Assembly (NCBI RefSeq): GCF_018599195.1
Contig: NZ_JAHFVK010000001.1
Location: 434,001-498,000, forward strand
Length of the DNA: 64,000 bases
Reading direction: 5' to 3'
Origin: Croceibacterium selenioxidans
Lineage (GTDB): Bacteria > Pseudomonadota > Alphaproteobacteria > Sphingomonadales > Sphingomonadaceae
Shown here: positions 15,608 through 24,328 of the stretch, piece by piece
Layout: each line of letters starts with the position of its first letter
How positions within the stretch are numbered: the stretch's first letter is position 1
Translations under genes and position numbers: made by a program
The notes under the pieces: model-generated
The model's database searches: none
Told to the model about the DNA's origin: nothing
The model's input: the letters and a program-made list of their open reading frames with translations, nothing else

Positions 15608-17536
15608 ATGGGGGCCATCGTCCGAGCATCGAGCAACCGTAAGCGAGTAGCGCGACTGTTTGCGTTGGTCTTGCTTCCGGCGACCTCACCCGCGTTGGCA
15701 CAGGACGCCAACACGATAGTGGTCACCGGCACCGCCATTCCTGTCGAACGGGTGCAGATCGGCAATACGCTCACCGTCATCGAAGGTGAGACGATCGAAG
15801 CGCGGCACACGGCCTACCTGCAGGATATCCTGCGCGAGGTGCCCGGTGTGGCTGTCAGCCAGGGTGGCTCGTTCGGTTCGCTGACCCAGGTCCGAATCCG
15901 CGGCGCGGAAGCCAATCATGTGTTGGTGCTGATTGACGGCATCGAGGTTGCGCCCGTGGGCTCGGGGGAGTTCGACTTCTCCACTCTCCTCGCGGACAAC
16001 ATCGAGCGTGTGGAAATTCTCCGCGGCCCGCAGAGCGGCCTTTACGGCTCGAACGCCCTGGCCGGCGTGATCAACGTCATCACCAGGGGTGGGGACGGAC
16101 CCGCCTTCGATGCCGCCGCCGAGTACGGCAGTTACGACAGTCTGTTCGGCCGCGCCGGCATGACCGTGGGCGATCGGGACACCTTCGTTTCCGCCGCCGC
16201 AATCTACCGCAAGACCGACGGCTTCAGTTCGGCCGCCATCGGCACCGAGCCAGATGGTGATCGCAACCTGACACTCTATTGGCGCGGTGGAGTGAAGCTT
16301 GCCGATACGGCGCGCGTCGAGGCATCGCTCAGGTTTGTCGACAAGGCCACCGACACGGACGGCTTCGACTTCACGGGCGGACCGCAGCAAGGCCTGGCCA
16401 TCGACGACGACAGCTATTCCGACACTCGCAACTGGTCGGGCGGCGTCGCCTTGACCCTTGAACCCATCGACCGCTGGGAAAACGTCCTGTCCGCCGCCTA
16501 TTCGGGTGATGAGAGCACGGGTGGGTTCGGCACGATCGACAGTTTCGGCAGCGAAGGTGGGCGCCTGACCCTCTCGGCGCGCAGCTCGTTCGGCATCGAT
16601 ACCCCCTCCTTCGCCGGTGCCGTTCACAACGTGACGATCTTCGCGGAACACGAGGAAGAGAGCTTCCGTAACACCTTTCCCTCCGATCCGAGCCAGGTTG
16701 CGCGACAGGAGCGCAGCCTCCTGGGTATCGGCGCGGAGTATCGCCTCGACCTGTTCAGGAACCTGTTCCTGCGCGCAGCCATCCGTCACGACGACAACGA
16801 AGCGTTTGGCGACGCGACGACTTACAGCGTCGCGGGATCGTGGGTGCTCGGCTCGACCCGACTTCATGCGAGCTACGGGACGGGCGTGACAAACCCGACC
16901 TTTTTCGAACAGTTCGGCTTTGTCCCAGGCACTTTCGTGGGCAATCCCGACCTAGTGCCAGAGCGCGCCAAGGGCTTCGACCTTGGGGTCGAGCAGCGCT
17001 TGTTCGACGATCGGGTCCTGATCGACCTGACCTATTTCAACTCGACGCTCGAAAACGAGATCGTCGACCAGTTCCCGAGCATCGGCAATGACCTGGGCGA
17101 GAGTACACGCGAAGGCGTGGAGCTAAGCGCGCGAATCGATCTCGGGCCCGTCAGTATCGGCGGCAGCTACACCCATCTCGACGCCGAAGATGCCGACGGT
17201 AGTCCCGAAGCACTGCGGCCGAAGAATCAGGCAAGCTTCGACGTGAACGGAACCTTCGGCCCAGCGAAGCGAGGCCACTTCAGCGCCAGCCTGATCTACA
17301 ACGGCGAGCGGCTCGACAACGACTTCCGCAACTACTTCACCAACGGCTTCGTGGCGGAGAAGACCGCTCTCGACGCCTACACGCTGGTCCGGATCGCCGC
17401 CGGCTACCGGATAAGTGATAAGCTGGAGCTGTTTGGCCGCTTAGAGAACGCGCTCGATGCGGACTACGAGGAGGTTCTTAGCTACGGAACTGCGGGCCGG
17501 GCCATCTACGCCGGGTTGAAGTTCGTCCTTCCCTAG
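15608..17536 (+). CDS. BtuB-like TonB-dependent outer-membrane receptor
   Basis: A 642-residue receptor with signal peptide (ending SPALA), a TonB-box-like NTIVVTG, a plug domain (about 45-160; IRGAEANHVLVLIDGIEV and VEILRGPQSGLYGSNALAGV) and a 22-strand barrel ending in the aromatic-terminated strand YAGLKFVLP. The plug is closest to the BtuB group, so the cargo is probably a corrinoid, but haem or siderophore receptors look alike. It is the last gene of the uptake run, 93 bases after the ATPase. Confidence 0.88.
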   Translation: MGAIVRASSNRKRVARLFALVLLPATSPALAQDANTIVVTGTAIPVERVQIGNTLTVIEGETIEARHTAYLQDILREVPGVAVSQGGSFGSLTQVRIRGAEANHVLVLIDGIEVAPVGSGEFDFSTLLADNIERVEILRGPQSGLYGSNALAGVINVITRGGDGPAFDAAAEYGSYDSLFGRAGMTVGDRDTFVSAAAIYRKTDGFSSAAIGTEPDGDRNLTLYWRGGVKLADTARVEASLRFVDKATDTDGFDFTGGPQQGLAIDDDSYSDTRNWSGGVALTLEPIDRWENVLSAAYSGDESTGGFGTIDSFGSEGGRLTLSARSSFGIDTPSFAGAVHNVTIFAEHEEESFRNTFPSDPSQVARQERSLLGIGAEYRLDLFRNLFLRAAIRHDDNEAFGDATTYSVAGSWVLGSTRLHASYGTGVTNPTFFEQFGFVPGTFVGNPDLVPERAKGFDLGVEQRLFDDRVLIDLTYFNSTLENEIVDQFPSIGNDLGESTREGVELSARIDLGPVSIGGSYTHLDAEDADGSPEALRPKNQASFDVNGTFGPAKRGHFSASLIYNGERLDNDFRNYFTNGFVAEKTALDAYTLVRIAAGYRISDKLELFGRLENALDADYEEVLSYGTAGRAIYAGLKFVLP

Positions 17537-17547
17537 ACCAACAGGCG

Positions 17548-17575
17548 TTGACCTGCGGCGAAGACGCGCTATCTC
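17548..17575 (+). promoter_or_regulatory. Promoter for tRNA-Val
   Basis: TTGACC at 17548-17553 and TATCTC at 17570-17575 are 16 bases apart, and the tRNA begins 17 bases after the -10 element. The position and the short leader fit a stable-RNA promoter. Confidence 0.45.
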
Positions 17576-17591
17576 GCGGCTTCCGATTTTA

Positions 17592-17667
17592 GGGCGGTTA
17601 GCTCAGTTGGTAGAGCATCTCGTTTACACCGAGAGGGTCGGCGGTTCGAGCCCGTCACCGCCCACCA
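17592..17667 (+). tRNA. tRNA-Val (anticodon TAC)
   Basis: A 76-nt cloverleaf. The acceptor stem GGGCGGT (17592-17598) pairs with ACCGCCC (17657-17663), then comes discriminator A and an encoded CCA. The D arm reads GCTCAGTTGGTAGAGC. The anticodon stem TCTCG/CGAGA encloses TTTACAC, giving anticodon TAC for the valine codon GTA. The T arm contains GGTTCGAGCC. No intron, and no integrase or attachment-site duplication was seen nearby. Confidence 0.97.
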
Positions 17668-17690
17668 TTCGCGATCCAGGCGGCTTCGAT

Positions 17691-18464
17691 CTAACCCAGC
17701 GCCACCTTGGCCACTCCTCGGTACCCGTGTGCCAGATCCCCAGTTAGCACCACAGTCTGTCGTGCCTGCCCGGCGGCATCGGCATCGCCGAAAACGAAAT
17801 CTCGGCCGATGGGCAGTCGCTCTAGGTTGCTCAGCGAGTCGCCATATCGAGCGTCGTTGAGGTAGATTGCGCGGCATTCCGCTTGGGGGAAAGCCAGTTG
17901 CGAGACCAATAGCGGGCGCGCACCGCCAACGGCGGCCTCGGCGCTCTCGAACACTTCGAAGTGGCAATGGGGATAGCGACCGCCGTAGCATCCCGGCACG
18001 ATGCTGGTGAAGCGGACGCGGCCTTTCGCATCGGCAGGCTGCAGACCGCGGAGGTAGTTCGTCTCTGCGTGGGTGTAGAGGGAATAGGCGCCCTTTGCGT
18101 CGTTCTGCCATAAGTAGATTGCGTGGCCCGGAAGGACGCCACAAGTCGCACCGACGATTTCGATCTCCAGTTCGAACGGCACGCCTTCCGCGGTTCCCGA
18201 CATGCCGGCAAACCCTGAGCGAATATCGCGCCTGATCACGCCGTCCAGATCGAGGACGTTGATCGGCCGTTGCGATCCGTTGCTGCCGTCCGCCGGGAAT
18301 GGGCCCTTGGTCTCCGTCGGTGTGGCCATGCAAGCTGTCGCGCCATCCTGGGCTCCCGCCCTGGATCCGCAACCCGCCAGCACGCCACCCAGCCCAAGGG
18401 CGATGCCACCGAGCACGCGCCTGCGGTCCATTCCGGCGGCAAGGTCGCGGCTCAGCTGGGACAT
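17691..18464 (-). CDS. Secreted intradiol ring-cleavage dioxygenase-like protein
   Basis: A 257-residue protein with a Tat-like N-terminus (DRRRVLGG followed by a hydrophobic stretch and AGCGS, possibly a lipobox). The rest matches the intradiol dioxygenase fold. All four expected non-haem Fe(III) ligands are present: Tyr137 (NYLRG), Tyr160 (PGCYGGR), His166 and His168 (PHCHF). The short loop between Tyr160 and His166 is typical of the small exported subgroup, not of catechol or protocatechuate dioxygenases. The substrate is unknown. It lies four bases downstream of a TlpA-like gene and is probably cotranscribed. Confidence 0.8.
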   Translation of the reverse strand: MSQLSRDLAAGMDRRRVLGGIALGLGGVLAGCGSRAGAQDGATACMATPTETKGPFPADGSNGSQRPINVLDLDGVIRRDIRSGFAGMSGTAEGVPFELEIEIVGATCGVLPGHAIYLWQNDAKGAYSLYTHAETNYLRGLQPADAKGRVRFTSIVPGCYGGRYPHCHFEVFESAEAAVGGARPLLVSQLAFPQAECRAIYLNDARYGDSLSNLERLPIGRDFVFGDADAAGQARQTVVLTGDLAHGYRGVAKVALG

Positions 18465-18468
18465 CGTG

Positions 18469-19053
18469 TCATCCCTTTCCTGACGTCGCTTCCGCTACCA
18501 GTCGGTGCGCCTCGGAACTGGACCAGTCGAAGCCGCCCATGATGCGCCAGACTTCCTTGCCTTCGGCATCATAGAGCACGGTCAACGGCAGGGCCGCGCC
18601 GCCGCCGTAAGCGATCGGCAGATCGTTCTTCTGGTCGATCCACTTCGGCAGGTTTGCGAGTTTTCGCTGGGCGAAGAACGGTTCGACCACCTCGGCGCCC
18701 TTCATGTCCTGGCTGATGGTTACGACGCGCACGCTGTCGCCCAGTTCAGCGGCAAGCTTGTCGAGCATCGGCATCTCCGCAACGCAGGGGACGCACCAGG
18801 TGGCCCAGAGGTTCACCAGGGTCGGTTTGCCCTTGAGGTCCGCCATCGCCAGCGTCGTGCCGGAGGGGTCGACCAGCTCCACCGCAGGAAGGGCTTGGCC
18901 GGCAAAGCTGCGGTCTAGGGTGCCGGTGAGCTGGGCATCGTTTTCAGCCGAAGCGTCTTCCTGCGGTTGCGCGGGTTCGGTGCTTTGCCTATCGCAGCCC
19001 GCGACGACGAGGGCGATAACACACGTGAGCAAGAACGACGGCGAACGGGGCAT
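18469..19053 (-). CDS. TlpA-like thioredoxin-fold lipoprotein
   Basis: A 194-residue exported thiol-disulphide protein. A lipoprotein signal (LVVAGCDRQ) is followed by an acidic linker and a thioredoxin fold of the TlpA/ResA type, with the redox motif WATWCVPC and the cis-Pro region LPLTVLY. It likely keeps periplasmic cysteines reduced, as for cytochrome c or oxidase assembly, although the genes next to it are a dioxygenase and argH. The start at 19053 is the first Met giving a signal peptide; longer in-frame extensions have none. It is divergent from argH. Confidence 0.85.
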   Translation of the reverse strand: MPRSPSFLLTCVIALVVAGCDRQSTEPAQPQEDASAENDAQLTGTLDRSFAGQALPAVELVDPSGTTLAMADLKGKPTLVNLWATWCVPCVAEMPMLDKLAAELGDSVRVVTISQDMKGAEVVEPFFAQRKLANLPKWIDQKNDLPIAYGGGAALPLTVLYDAEGKEVWRIMGGFDWSSSEAHRLVAEATSGKG

Positions 19054-19069
19054 TGCAGGCTCCAACCAG

Positions 19070-20446
19070 ATGTGGGGCGGGCGCTTCGCGGAAGGGCCCA
19101 GCTCGATCATGCGCGAAATTAACGCTTCGATCCCGTTCGACAAGGCATTGTGGCGCCAGGACATCGCGGCGAGCAAGGCTCACGCTGCGATGCTCGGTGC
19201 TTGTGGGATCGTTTCGGCGGAGGACGCCAAGGCGATCGAGGCAGGCCTCGACAGGGTCGCCGCCGAGTACGAGGCGGAAGGGGTTCCGGAGGACTGGTCG
19301 CTCGAAGACATCCACATGACCACCGAGAGCCGGCTGGCCGAGCTGATCGGCGCAGCGGCGGGCCGCCTGCACACGGGGCGCAGCCGCAATGACCAGGTAG
19401 CGACCGACTTCCGCCTTTGGGTCCGCGATGCGATCGACCAGGTCGACGCTGGACTCGAGGCGCTCCAGCGCGCTCTGGTAATGCGCGCTGCCGAACATGC
19501 CGACAGCATCATGCCGGGCTTCACTCACCTGCAGACAGCGCAACCGGTCACGCTGGGTCATCACCTCATGGCCTATTACGAGATGTTCCGGCGCGACCGT
19601 TCGCGGTTCGCCGATGCCCGTAAGCGCGCGAATGAATCGCCGTTGGGGAGCGCGGCGCTGGCGGGGACCGGCTTCCCGATCGACCGCGAGATGACCGCGC
19701 AAGCGCTAGGTTTCGACAAGCCGACCGCGAACAGCCTGGACTCGGTATCCGACCGCGACTTCGCGCTCGATTACCTGATGTCGGCGGCGCAGTGTTCCCT
19801 GCACCTCTCGCGGCTGGCGGAAGAGTTCATCATTTGGGCGAGCCAGCCCTTCGGTTTTGTGCGCTTGCCGGATTCGCTTTCGACCGGCAGTTCGATCATG
19901 CCGCAAAAGAAGAACCCCGACGCGGCGGAATTGGTGCGCGGCCATGCCGGACGCATCGTTGGCAGCGCGGTGTCGTTGATGGTGACGATGAAGGGCCTGC
20001 CGCTCGCCTATTCGAAAGACATGCAGGACGATAAGCCGCCGGTTTTCGAAGCCGCAAGCCTTCTGAGCCTGTCGGTCGCGGCGATGACCGGGATGGTCGC
20101 GGAAGCGCAGTTTCGGACCGATCGGATGCGCCAGGCGGCAGAGCTCGGCTATGCCACCGCGACCGATCTCGCCGACTGGCTAGTGCGCCAGGCGGGCATT
20201 CCCTTCCGTGAGGCGCATCACATCACCGGCGCCGCCGTGAAGCTGGCGGAGAGCCGCGGCATCGCGCTCGAGGCCCTGTCTCTGGCCGACTTGCAGGCCA
20301 TCGACGCCCGAATCGGGGAGGGCGTCTACGCGGCGCTTTCGGTCGAGGCCTCGGTCGCTGTCCGGGCGAGCCACGGCGGCACCGCGCCCGTCGAAGTACG
20401 CAAGCGTATCGCCGAGGCGCGTGAAGCGCTAGGTATGGGTGGATGA
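19070..20446 (+). CDS. argH: Argininosuccinate lyase
   Basis: A 458-residue member of the fumarase/aspartase superfamily that splits argininosuccinate to arginine and fumarate. Signatures: N-terminal [43 protein letters not shown] and the mobile catalytic loop [12 protein letters not shown]. The ATG at 19070 starts right at the conserved N-terminus; a GTG at 19025 would add 15 residues and run into the divergent gene. The stop overlaps the next start as ATGA. Confidence 0.94.
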   Translation: MWGGRFAEGPSSIMREINASIPFDKALWRQDIAASKAHAAMLGACGIVSAEDAKAIEAGLDRVAAEYEAEGVPEDWSLEDIHMTTESRLAELIGAAAGRLHTGRSRNDQVATDFRLWVRDAIDQVDAGLEALQRALVMRAAEHADSIMPGFTHLQTAQPVTLGHHLMAYYEMFRRDRSRFADARKRANESPLGSAALAGTGFPIDREMTAQALGFDKPTANSLDSVSDRDFALDYLMSAAQCSLHLSRLAEEFIIWASQPFGFVRLPDSLSTGSSIMPQKKNPDAAELVRGHAGRIVGSAVSLMVTMKGLPLAYSKDMQDDKPPVFEAASLLSLSVAAMTGMVAEAQFRTDRMRQAAELGYATATDLADWLVRQAGIPFREAHHITGAAVKLAESRGIALEALSLADLQAIDARIGEGVYAALSVEASVAVRASHGGTAPVEVRKRIAEAREALGMGG

Positions 20447-20688
20447 CTCGTCTTCGCGTTCTCGTGCTCCTTGTGGGCTTGGGCCTCGCAGCCTGTGGTA
20501 GCCAGCAGGACCTGAAACAGGCGGCTGGGCAACCCTTGCCGCCCACTCCGTTCGCCCGGAACGAGCCCGAGACTTCAGCCGAGTTGCTGGAGCCCAACAC
20601 ACAGGCCGTCCCCACTCGCAATGTCGAATTGCGACAGCGCTCCGAAGAGCGCGAGGACGACCCGTTCGACCTGCCGCCCGAAGGGTAA
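20443..20688 (+). CDS. Small LptM/YifL-like lipoprotein
   Basis: An 81-residue lipoprotein: a short signal, lipobox LAAC with Cys18, then [19 protein letters not shown], which resembles the glycine/proline-containing start of LptM (formerly YifL) proteins. LptM assists maturation of the LptD outer-membrane LPS translocon. The place between argH and lysA is the usual alphaproteobacterial context for this small lipoprotein. It overlaps argH by four bases and precedes lysA by 13. The acidic tail ([14 protein letters not shown]) is extra. Confidence 0.72.
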   Translation: MTRLRVLVLLVGLGLAACGSQQDLKQAAGQPLPPTPFARNEPETSAELLEPNTQAVPTRNVELRQRSEEREDDPFDLPPEG

Positions 20689-20701
20689 AGACAGTCTAAT
20701 C

Positions 20702-21958
20702 ATGGATCATTTTCACTTACGCGACGGCGAGCTTTACGCCGAGGACGTTCCGCTGGCCCGCATCGCCGCGGAAGTCGGCACCCCCGTCTACGTTTACTCG
20801 CGCGCGACGCTCGAACGCCATGCGCGCGTGTTCAAGGAGGCGCTGGCTCCGCTCGGAGACCCCCACCTGGCATTCGCCGTGAAAGCCAACCCCAACCTCG
20901 CGGTGCTGCGAGTGATGCAGCGAGAAGGGTTTGGGGCCGACGTCGTCTCGGGCGGCGAACTGGCACGCGCTCTGGCTGCGGGCATGCCTGCAAGCGAAGT
21001 CGTGTTCTCCGGCGTCGGCAAGCAAGAGTACGAACTGATCCGCGGGCTCGATGCCGGACTTGGCCAGTTCAACCTCGAATCGGAAGAAGAGGGCACCGAA
21101 CTTTCAGTGCTCGCCGCTGCACGCGGTGTTCGCGCGCCCTGTGCGCTGCGCGTCAATCCGGACGTCGATGCCGGTACGCATGACAAGATCTCGACCGGCA
21201 AGGCCGACAACAAGTTCGGCGTTCCGATCGGAGAGGCCCCGGCGATCTACGCGCGCCTTGCCGCCTTGCCGGGCCTGGATATGCGCGGTGTCGCTGTACA
21301 TATCGGCAGCCAGCTGTCCGATCTCTCGCCGCTTGAGCGGGCGTTCGAGAAGCTCGGCACGTTGATCGCCACGTTGCGCGCGGTGGGCCTCAAGGTGACC
21401 CATGCCGATCTCGGCGGCGGCTTGGGCGTCCCGTACAAGGCCGGTGACGTCATGCCGAGCCCGGCCGAATATGGCGCGATGGTCGCACGGGTGACCGCGG
21501 GCTGGGACGTTCGTCTGATGTTCGAGCCGGGCCGCGTCATCGCGGGCAACGCCGGGGTTCTGCTCACCAAGGTCGTGCGCGTAAAGCGCGGAATTCGCGA
21601 TCCGTTCGTGATCGTCGACGCCGCCATGAACGACCTGGCGCGTCCTGCGCTCTATGGTTCATGGCATGATTTCGAGGCGGTCCGCCCTTCGAACAAGCGG
21701 ATGACCGCCAACATTGTCGGGCCGATCTGCGAGACCGGCGACACATTTGCCATGGGTCGTAACATCGAGGGCGTCGAAGCCGGTGACCTGGCGGTTTTCC
21801 GCACGGCCGGGGCTTACGGTGCGACGATGGCCTCGAGCTACAACAGCCGGGGCTTCGTGGCCGAGGTTATGGTTGATGGCGACAAGTACGCCATCGTCGC
21901 CGACCGCATCCTCCCGGAAGAAATAACCGCTGCCGAGCGGGTGCCGGACTGGCTCTGA
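20702..21958 (+). CDS. lysA: Diaminopimelate decarboxylase
   Basis: A 418-residue fold-III PLP enzyme that makes lysine from meso-diaminopimelate. The PLP lysine is in LAFAVKANPN. The glycine-rich phosphate loop is ADLGGGLGVPY, and the second-subunit catalytic Cys lies in VGPICETGD. The C-terminal GAYGATMASSYNSR is also diagnostic. Start at 20702 is supported by the conserved MDHFHLRDGELYAEDV opening. It is third in argH-lipoprotein-lysA and overlaps the next gene by one base. Confidence 0.95.
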   Translation: MDHFHLRDGELYAEDVPLARIAAEVGTPVYVYSRATLERHARVFKEALAPLGDPHLAFAVKANPNLAVLRVMQREGFGADVVSGGELARALAAGMPASEVVFSGVGKQEYELIRGLDAGLGQFNLESEEEGTELSVLAAARGVRAPCALRVNPDVDAGTHDKISTGKADNKFGVPIGEAPAIYARLAALPGLDMRGVAVHIGSQLSDLSPLERAFEKLGTLIATLRAVGLKVTHADLGGGLGVPYKAGDVMPSPAEYGAMVARVTAGWDVRLMFEPGRVIAGNAGVLLTKVVRVKRGIRDPFVIVDAAMNDLARPALYGSWHDFEAVRPSNKRMTANIVGPICETGDTFAMGRNIEGVEAGDLAVFRTAGAYGATMASSYNSRGFVAEVMVDGDKYAIVADRILPEEITAAERVPDWL

Positions 21959-22746
21959 TGCGGTCGCTCCCACTCTTCCATCGCGTCGCCGGACAATCGG
22001 TCATCGTGCTGGGGGAGGGAGCCGCCGCCGAGGCGAAAAGGCGCCTCGTCGAAAGGGCTGGAGCTTATACCTCAAGCGAACTTGAGGATGGGCTTTTACG
22101 CGGGGCTCGACTGGCTTTTGTCGCCCATGAAGATGCTGCCGCCTGTGAGGCCGACGCCGCGCGGCTTCGAGCTGCCGGTGTGCTCGTAAACACGGTTGAT
22201 CGGCCGGATTTGTGTGACTTCACCGTGCCGAGTTTGCTCGACCGCGACCCGGTGTTGATTGCAGTCGGCACTTCCGGAGCATCGGCTGGCCTGGCCAAGC
22301 AGCTGCGGTTGCGGCTTGAGGCTTTGCTTCCCGCAGATCTTGGCCGACTGGCCGAGACGTTAAACAGTGCGCGGGCGAAACTGCGCGCCCGCTGGCCGAT
22401 CGCGGCGGACCGTCGCATGGCACTCGACGCAGCGTTGGCCGAGGGCGGCGCGCTCGACCCGTTGAAGGATGGCGCGGCTGTCAGCGTTGACGAGTGGTTG
22501 GCCGAGGCACCGGCACCCGTGACGGTCGAGGCTATCGAACTCACGATCAGCAGCGACGATCCGGATGAGCTGACTCTGAGGCAGGCCCGGTTGCTAGGCA
22601 GTGCGGACGCCATTCTGTTTGAGCCGGAGATTGGCTCCGCGGTACTCGACCGCGCTCGAGCCGACGCGGTGCGGCGGACCTTACCGCATGACGGATCTCT
22701 GCCGCGCGGCTTGGTCTTGGTGCTTCGGCGGGCGCCGAACGCCTAG
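21958..22746 (+). CDS. Siroheme-synthase-like protein with decayed methyltransferase segment
   Basis: A 262-residue protein. Residues 1-150 match the N-terminal half of CysG: an NAD-binding precorrin-2 dehydrogenase (VIVLGEGAAAEAKRRL, VNTVDRPDLCDFTVPSLLDR) with its dimerisation helices. The C-terminal about 75 residues look like the beginning of uroporphyrinogen-III methyltransferase (ISSDDPDELTLRQARLLGSAD against the usual GAGPGDPELLTL), but the glycine motif is lost and the domain stops early. So it may act only as dehydrogenase/ferrochelatase, with the methyltransferase supplied elsewhere. It overlaps lysA and ends tail to tail with ruvX. Confidence 0.78.
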   Translation: MRSLPLFHRVAGQSVIVLGEGAAAEAKRRLVERAGAYTSSELEDGLLRGARLAFVAHEDAAACEADAARLRAAGVLVNTVDRPDLCDFTVPSLLDRDPVLIAVGTSGASAGLAKQLRLRLEALLPADLGRLAETLNSARAKLRARWPIAADRRMALDAALAEGGALDPLKDGAAVSVDEWLAEAPAPVTVEAIELTISSDDPDELTLRQARLLGSADAILFEPEIGSAVLDRARADAVRRTLPHDGSLPRGLVLVLRRAPNA

Positions 22747-23210
22747 AGAATCCCCCCGGCCAGGCGGTCGATCGCCGCTTGCAGGATGACCGCGGCGGCG
22801 TGACTGTCGATACGTTCGGCCCGCTTGGCGCGGCTAAAGTCCTGCGAGATCATGTCCCGCTCTGCGCTCGCGGTCGACCAGCGTTCGTCCCACAGCAGCA
22901 CCGGCAAGCCCAAGGGTGCGAGGTTGCGCGCGAAGGCACGGCTAGCCTGGGCGCGGGGGCCGCCCGTGCCGTCCATGTTGAGGGGCAGCCCTATCACCAC
23001 GCCTTTGACTCGCCGCTCCGTCACGAGGGCTTGTAGCGCTGCCAGGTCGCGCGTGAACTTCCCGCGCGGCAGCGTCTTCCCCGCCGTTGCGAAGCTCCAC
23101 CCGGCGTCGCACAGCGCCGTACCGATGGTCTTTGTACCAAGATCAAGCCCGAGCAAGACCCCGCCATCGGGCAGGGCGGAACGGAACTCGCCTGCCTGCT
23201 CGGTAATCAT
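22743..23210 (-). CDS. ruvX: Holliday junction resolvase-like / pre-16S rRNA nuclease
   Basis: A 155-residue YqgF-type RNase H-fold protein. The first acidic motif is GLDLGTKTIG. Other conserved parts are VVIGLPLNMDG, LWDERWSTASAE and the final RIDSHAAAVILQ carrying a catalytic Asp. Family members mature the 5' end of 16S rRNA and may resolve recombination intermediates. The start overlaps the preceding gene's stop (ATGA), making it the last gene of the minus-strand operon. Confidence 0.92.
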   Translation of the reverse strand: MITEQAGEFRSALPDGGVLLGLDLGTKTIGTALCDAGWSFATAGKTLPRGKFTRDLAALQALVTERRVKGVVIGLPLNMDGTGGPRAQASRAFARNLAPLGLPVLLWDERWSTASAERDMISQDFSRAKRAERIDSHAAAVILQAAIDRLAGGIL

Positions 23211-24328
23211 CGCGGGGCCGACCAGGCACCGATCCGGCGGGTCACGTCTTCCTGCAGGTTCCGCCAGAACAGAGGGATGTCGTAGACGTGATAGTTGTTC
23301 CCCGGCAGCACGTACATGCCGAGCTCAGGCGGATCACCTACCAGCAGAATTCCCCGTGGGTCGCAGCGCGCCGGTACCGCGCCGGGGACCAGTTCGCCGC
23401 TCGTCATGTCCTGGTTCGGGACCAGCGTGCCGAGGTTTGCGGAAGCAGGGGCGGTGCCGTTCAACGTTCCGTTGAGTGGATTGACGCAAAGGATCGGACC
23501 TTCGCCCCGCGGCTGCCCGTCAAAGCCCTTCGAAGCCCGGAAGATCTCGAACCAGGCGTCTGGCTCGGCCGGTTCGGCGAAGCTCGACCAGGTCACGATG
23601 CAGCCGGCCTGATCTGGCGTGGCGCAAGCGGGAAGCCCGAGCGCGGGGAGGTCATGCGCAACAGAGATCGGCCAGCCCACGGGATAGACCATCGCAATAC
23701 GCTGCTGCAGCGGAGTGCCGGCGATCTTCTCTCGCAACAGCCTCAAGATGTGATGGGAGCCCTGGCTGTGCCCCGCAAGCACGATCGGCGTGTCGGGGCC
23801 GACACTGTCGACGAAGTAGTCGAAAGCCTGCGCAACGTCCTGATAAGCAGCGTCGATCGCTTCGTCAGCGCCTGCGGCATCGGTGAGGAACGCGCCGAAC
23901 GTCGCCTGGCGATAACGCGGCGCCCAGATCTCGCTCGCCCGGTTGAAGGGGCTCGCCATGCCACGGAGATATAGCTTGGCGCGCATCTCCGACTGAGGGT
24001 CGTCGAGCGGCGCGTTCCAGTGGACGCTCTCAAGATAGCTGGTCGGATGGACAAAAAAGACCGCGAAGTTAACCGGCGGCTTGGTCGCAGCGGGTACCCC
24101 GGCGGGCTGCCAACGCGACGGATCTGTCGGCGCTCCAATGCCGGGCCGCGAGAACCACATTGCCGGGTCCTGATATGCATTGCTAGCGAGCGGGTCCTGG
24201 ACGACGAACTCCGTCGAGGGCACGAAGGCGATTTCCGCCAGCTTGCTCGACCATAAGCGCAAAGCGAAGGCACCGGCGATCAGGATGACCAGGAAAAAGG
24301 CGACAATGTAGAGAAACTTACGGGCCAT
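23207..24328 (-). CDS. DUF3089 alpha/beta-hydrolase-like protein
   Basis: A 373-residue protein anchored by an N-terminal membrane segment (residues 5-23, YIVAFFLVILIAGAFAL). The rest has an alpha/beta-hydrolase pattern with the nucleophile elbow GHSQGS and a late His (NNYHVYDIPLFW), as in DUF3089. Its natural substrate is unknown; an esterase or lipase-like activity outside the cytoplasm is the reasonable inference. It overlaps its neighbours on both sides, so it is translated with the permease gene and ruvX. Confidence 0.83.
   Translation of the reverse strand: MARKFLYIVAFFLVILIAGAFALRLWSSKLAEIAFVPSTEFVVQDPLASNAYQDPAMWFSRPGIGAPTDPSRWQPAGVPAATKPPVNFAVFFVHPTSYLESVHWNAPLDDPQSEMRAKLYLRGMASPFNRASEIWAPRYRQATFGAFLTDAAGADEAIDAAYQDVAQAFDYFVDSVGPDTPIVLAGHSQGSHHILRLLREKIAGTPLQQRIAMVYPVGWPISVAHDLPALGLPACATPDQAGCIVTWSSFAEPAEPDAWFEIFRASKGFDGQPRGEGPILCVNPLNGTLNGTAPASANLGTLVPNQDMTSGELVPGAVPARCDPRGILLVGDPPELGMYVLPGNNYHVYDIPLFWRNLQEDVTRRIGAWSAPR

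Noticed and set aside
17592-17690. tRNA-Val as an integration site
   Set aside because: No duplicated 3' end of the tRNA and no integrase within the window.
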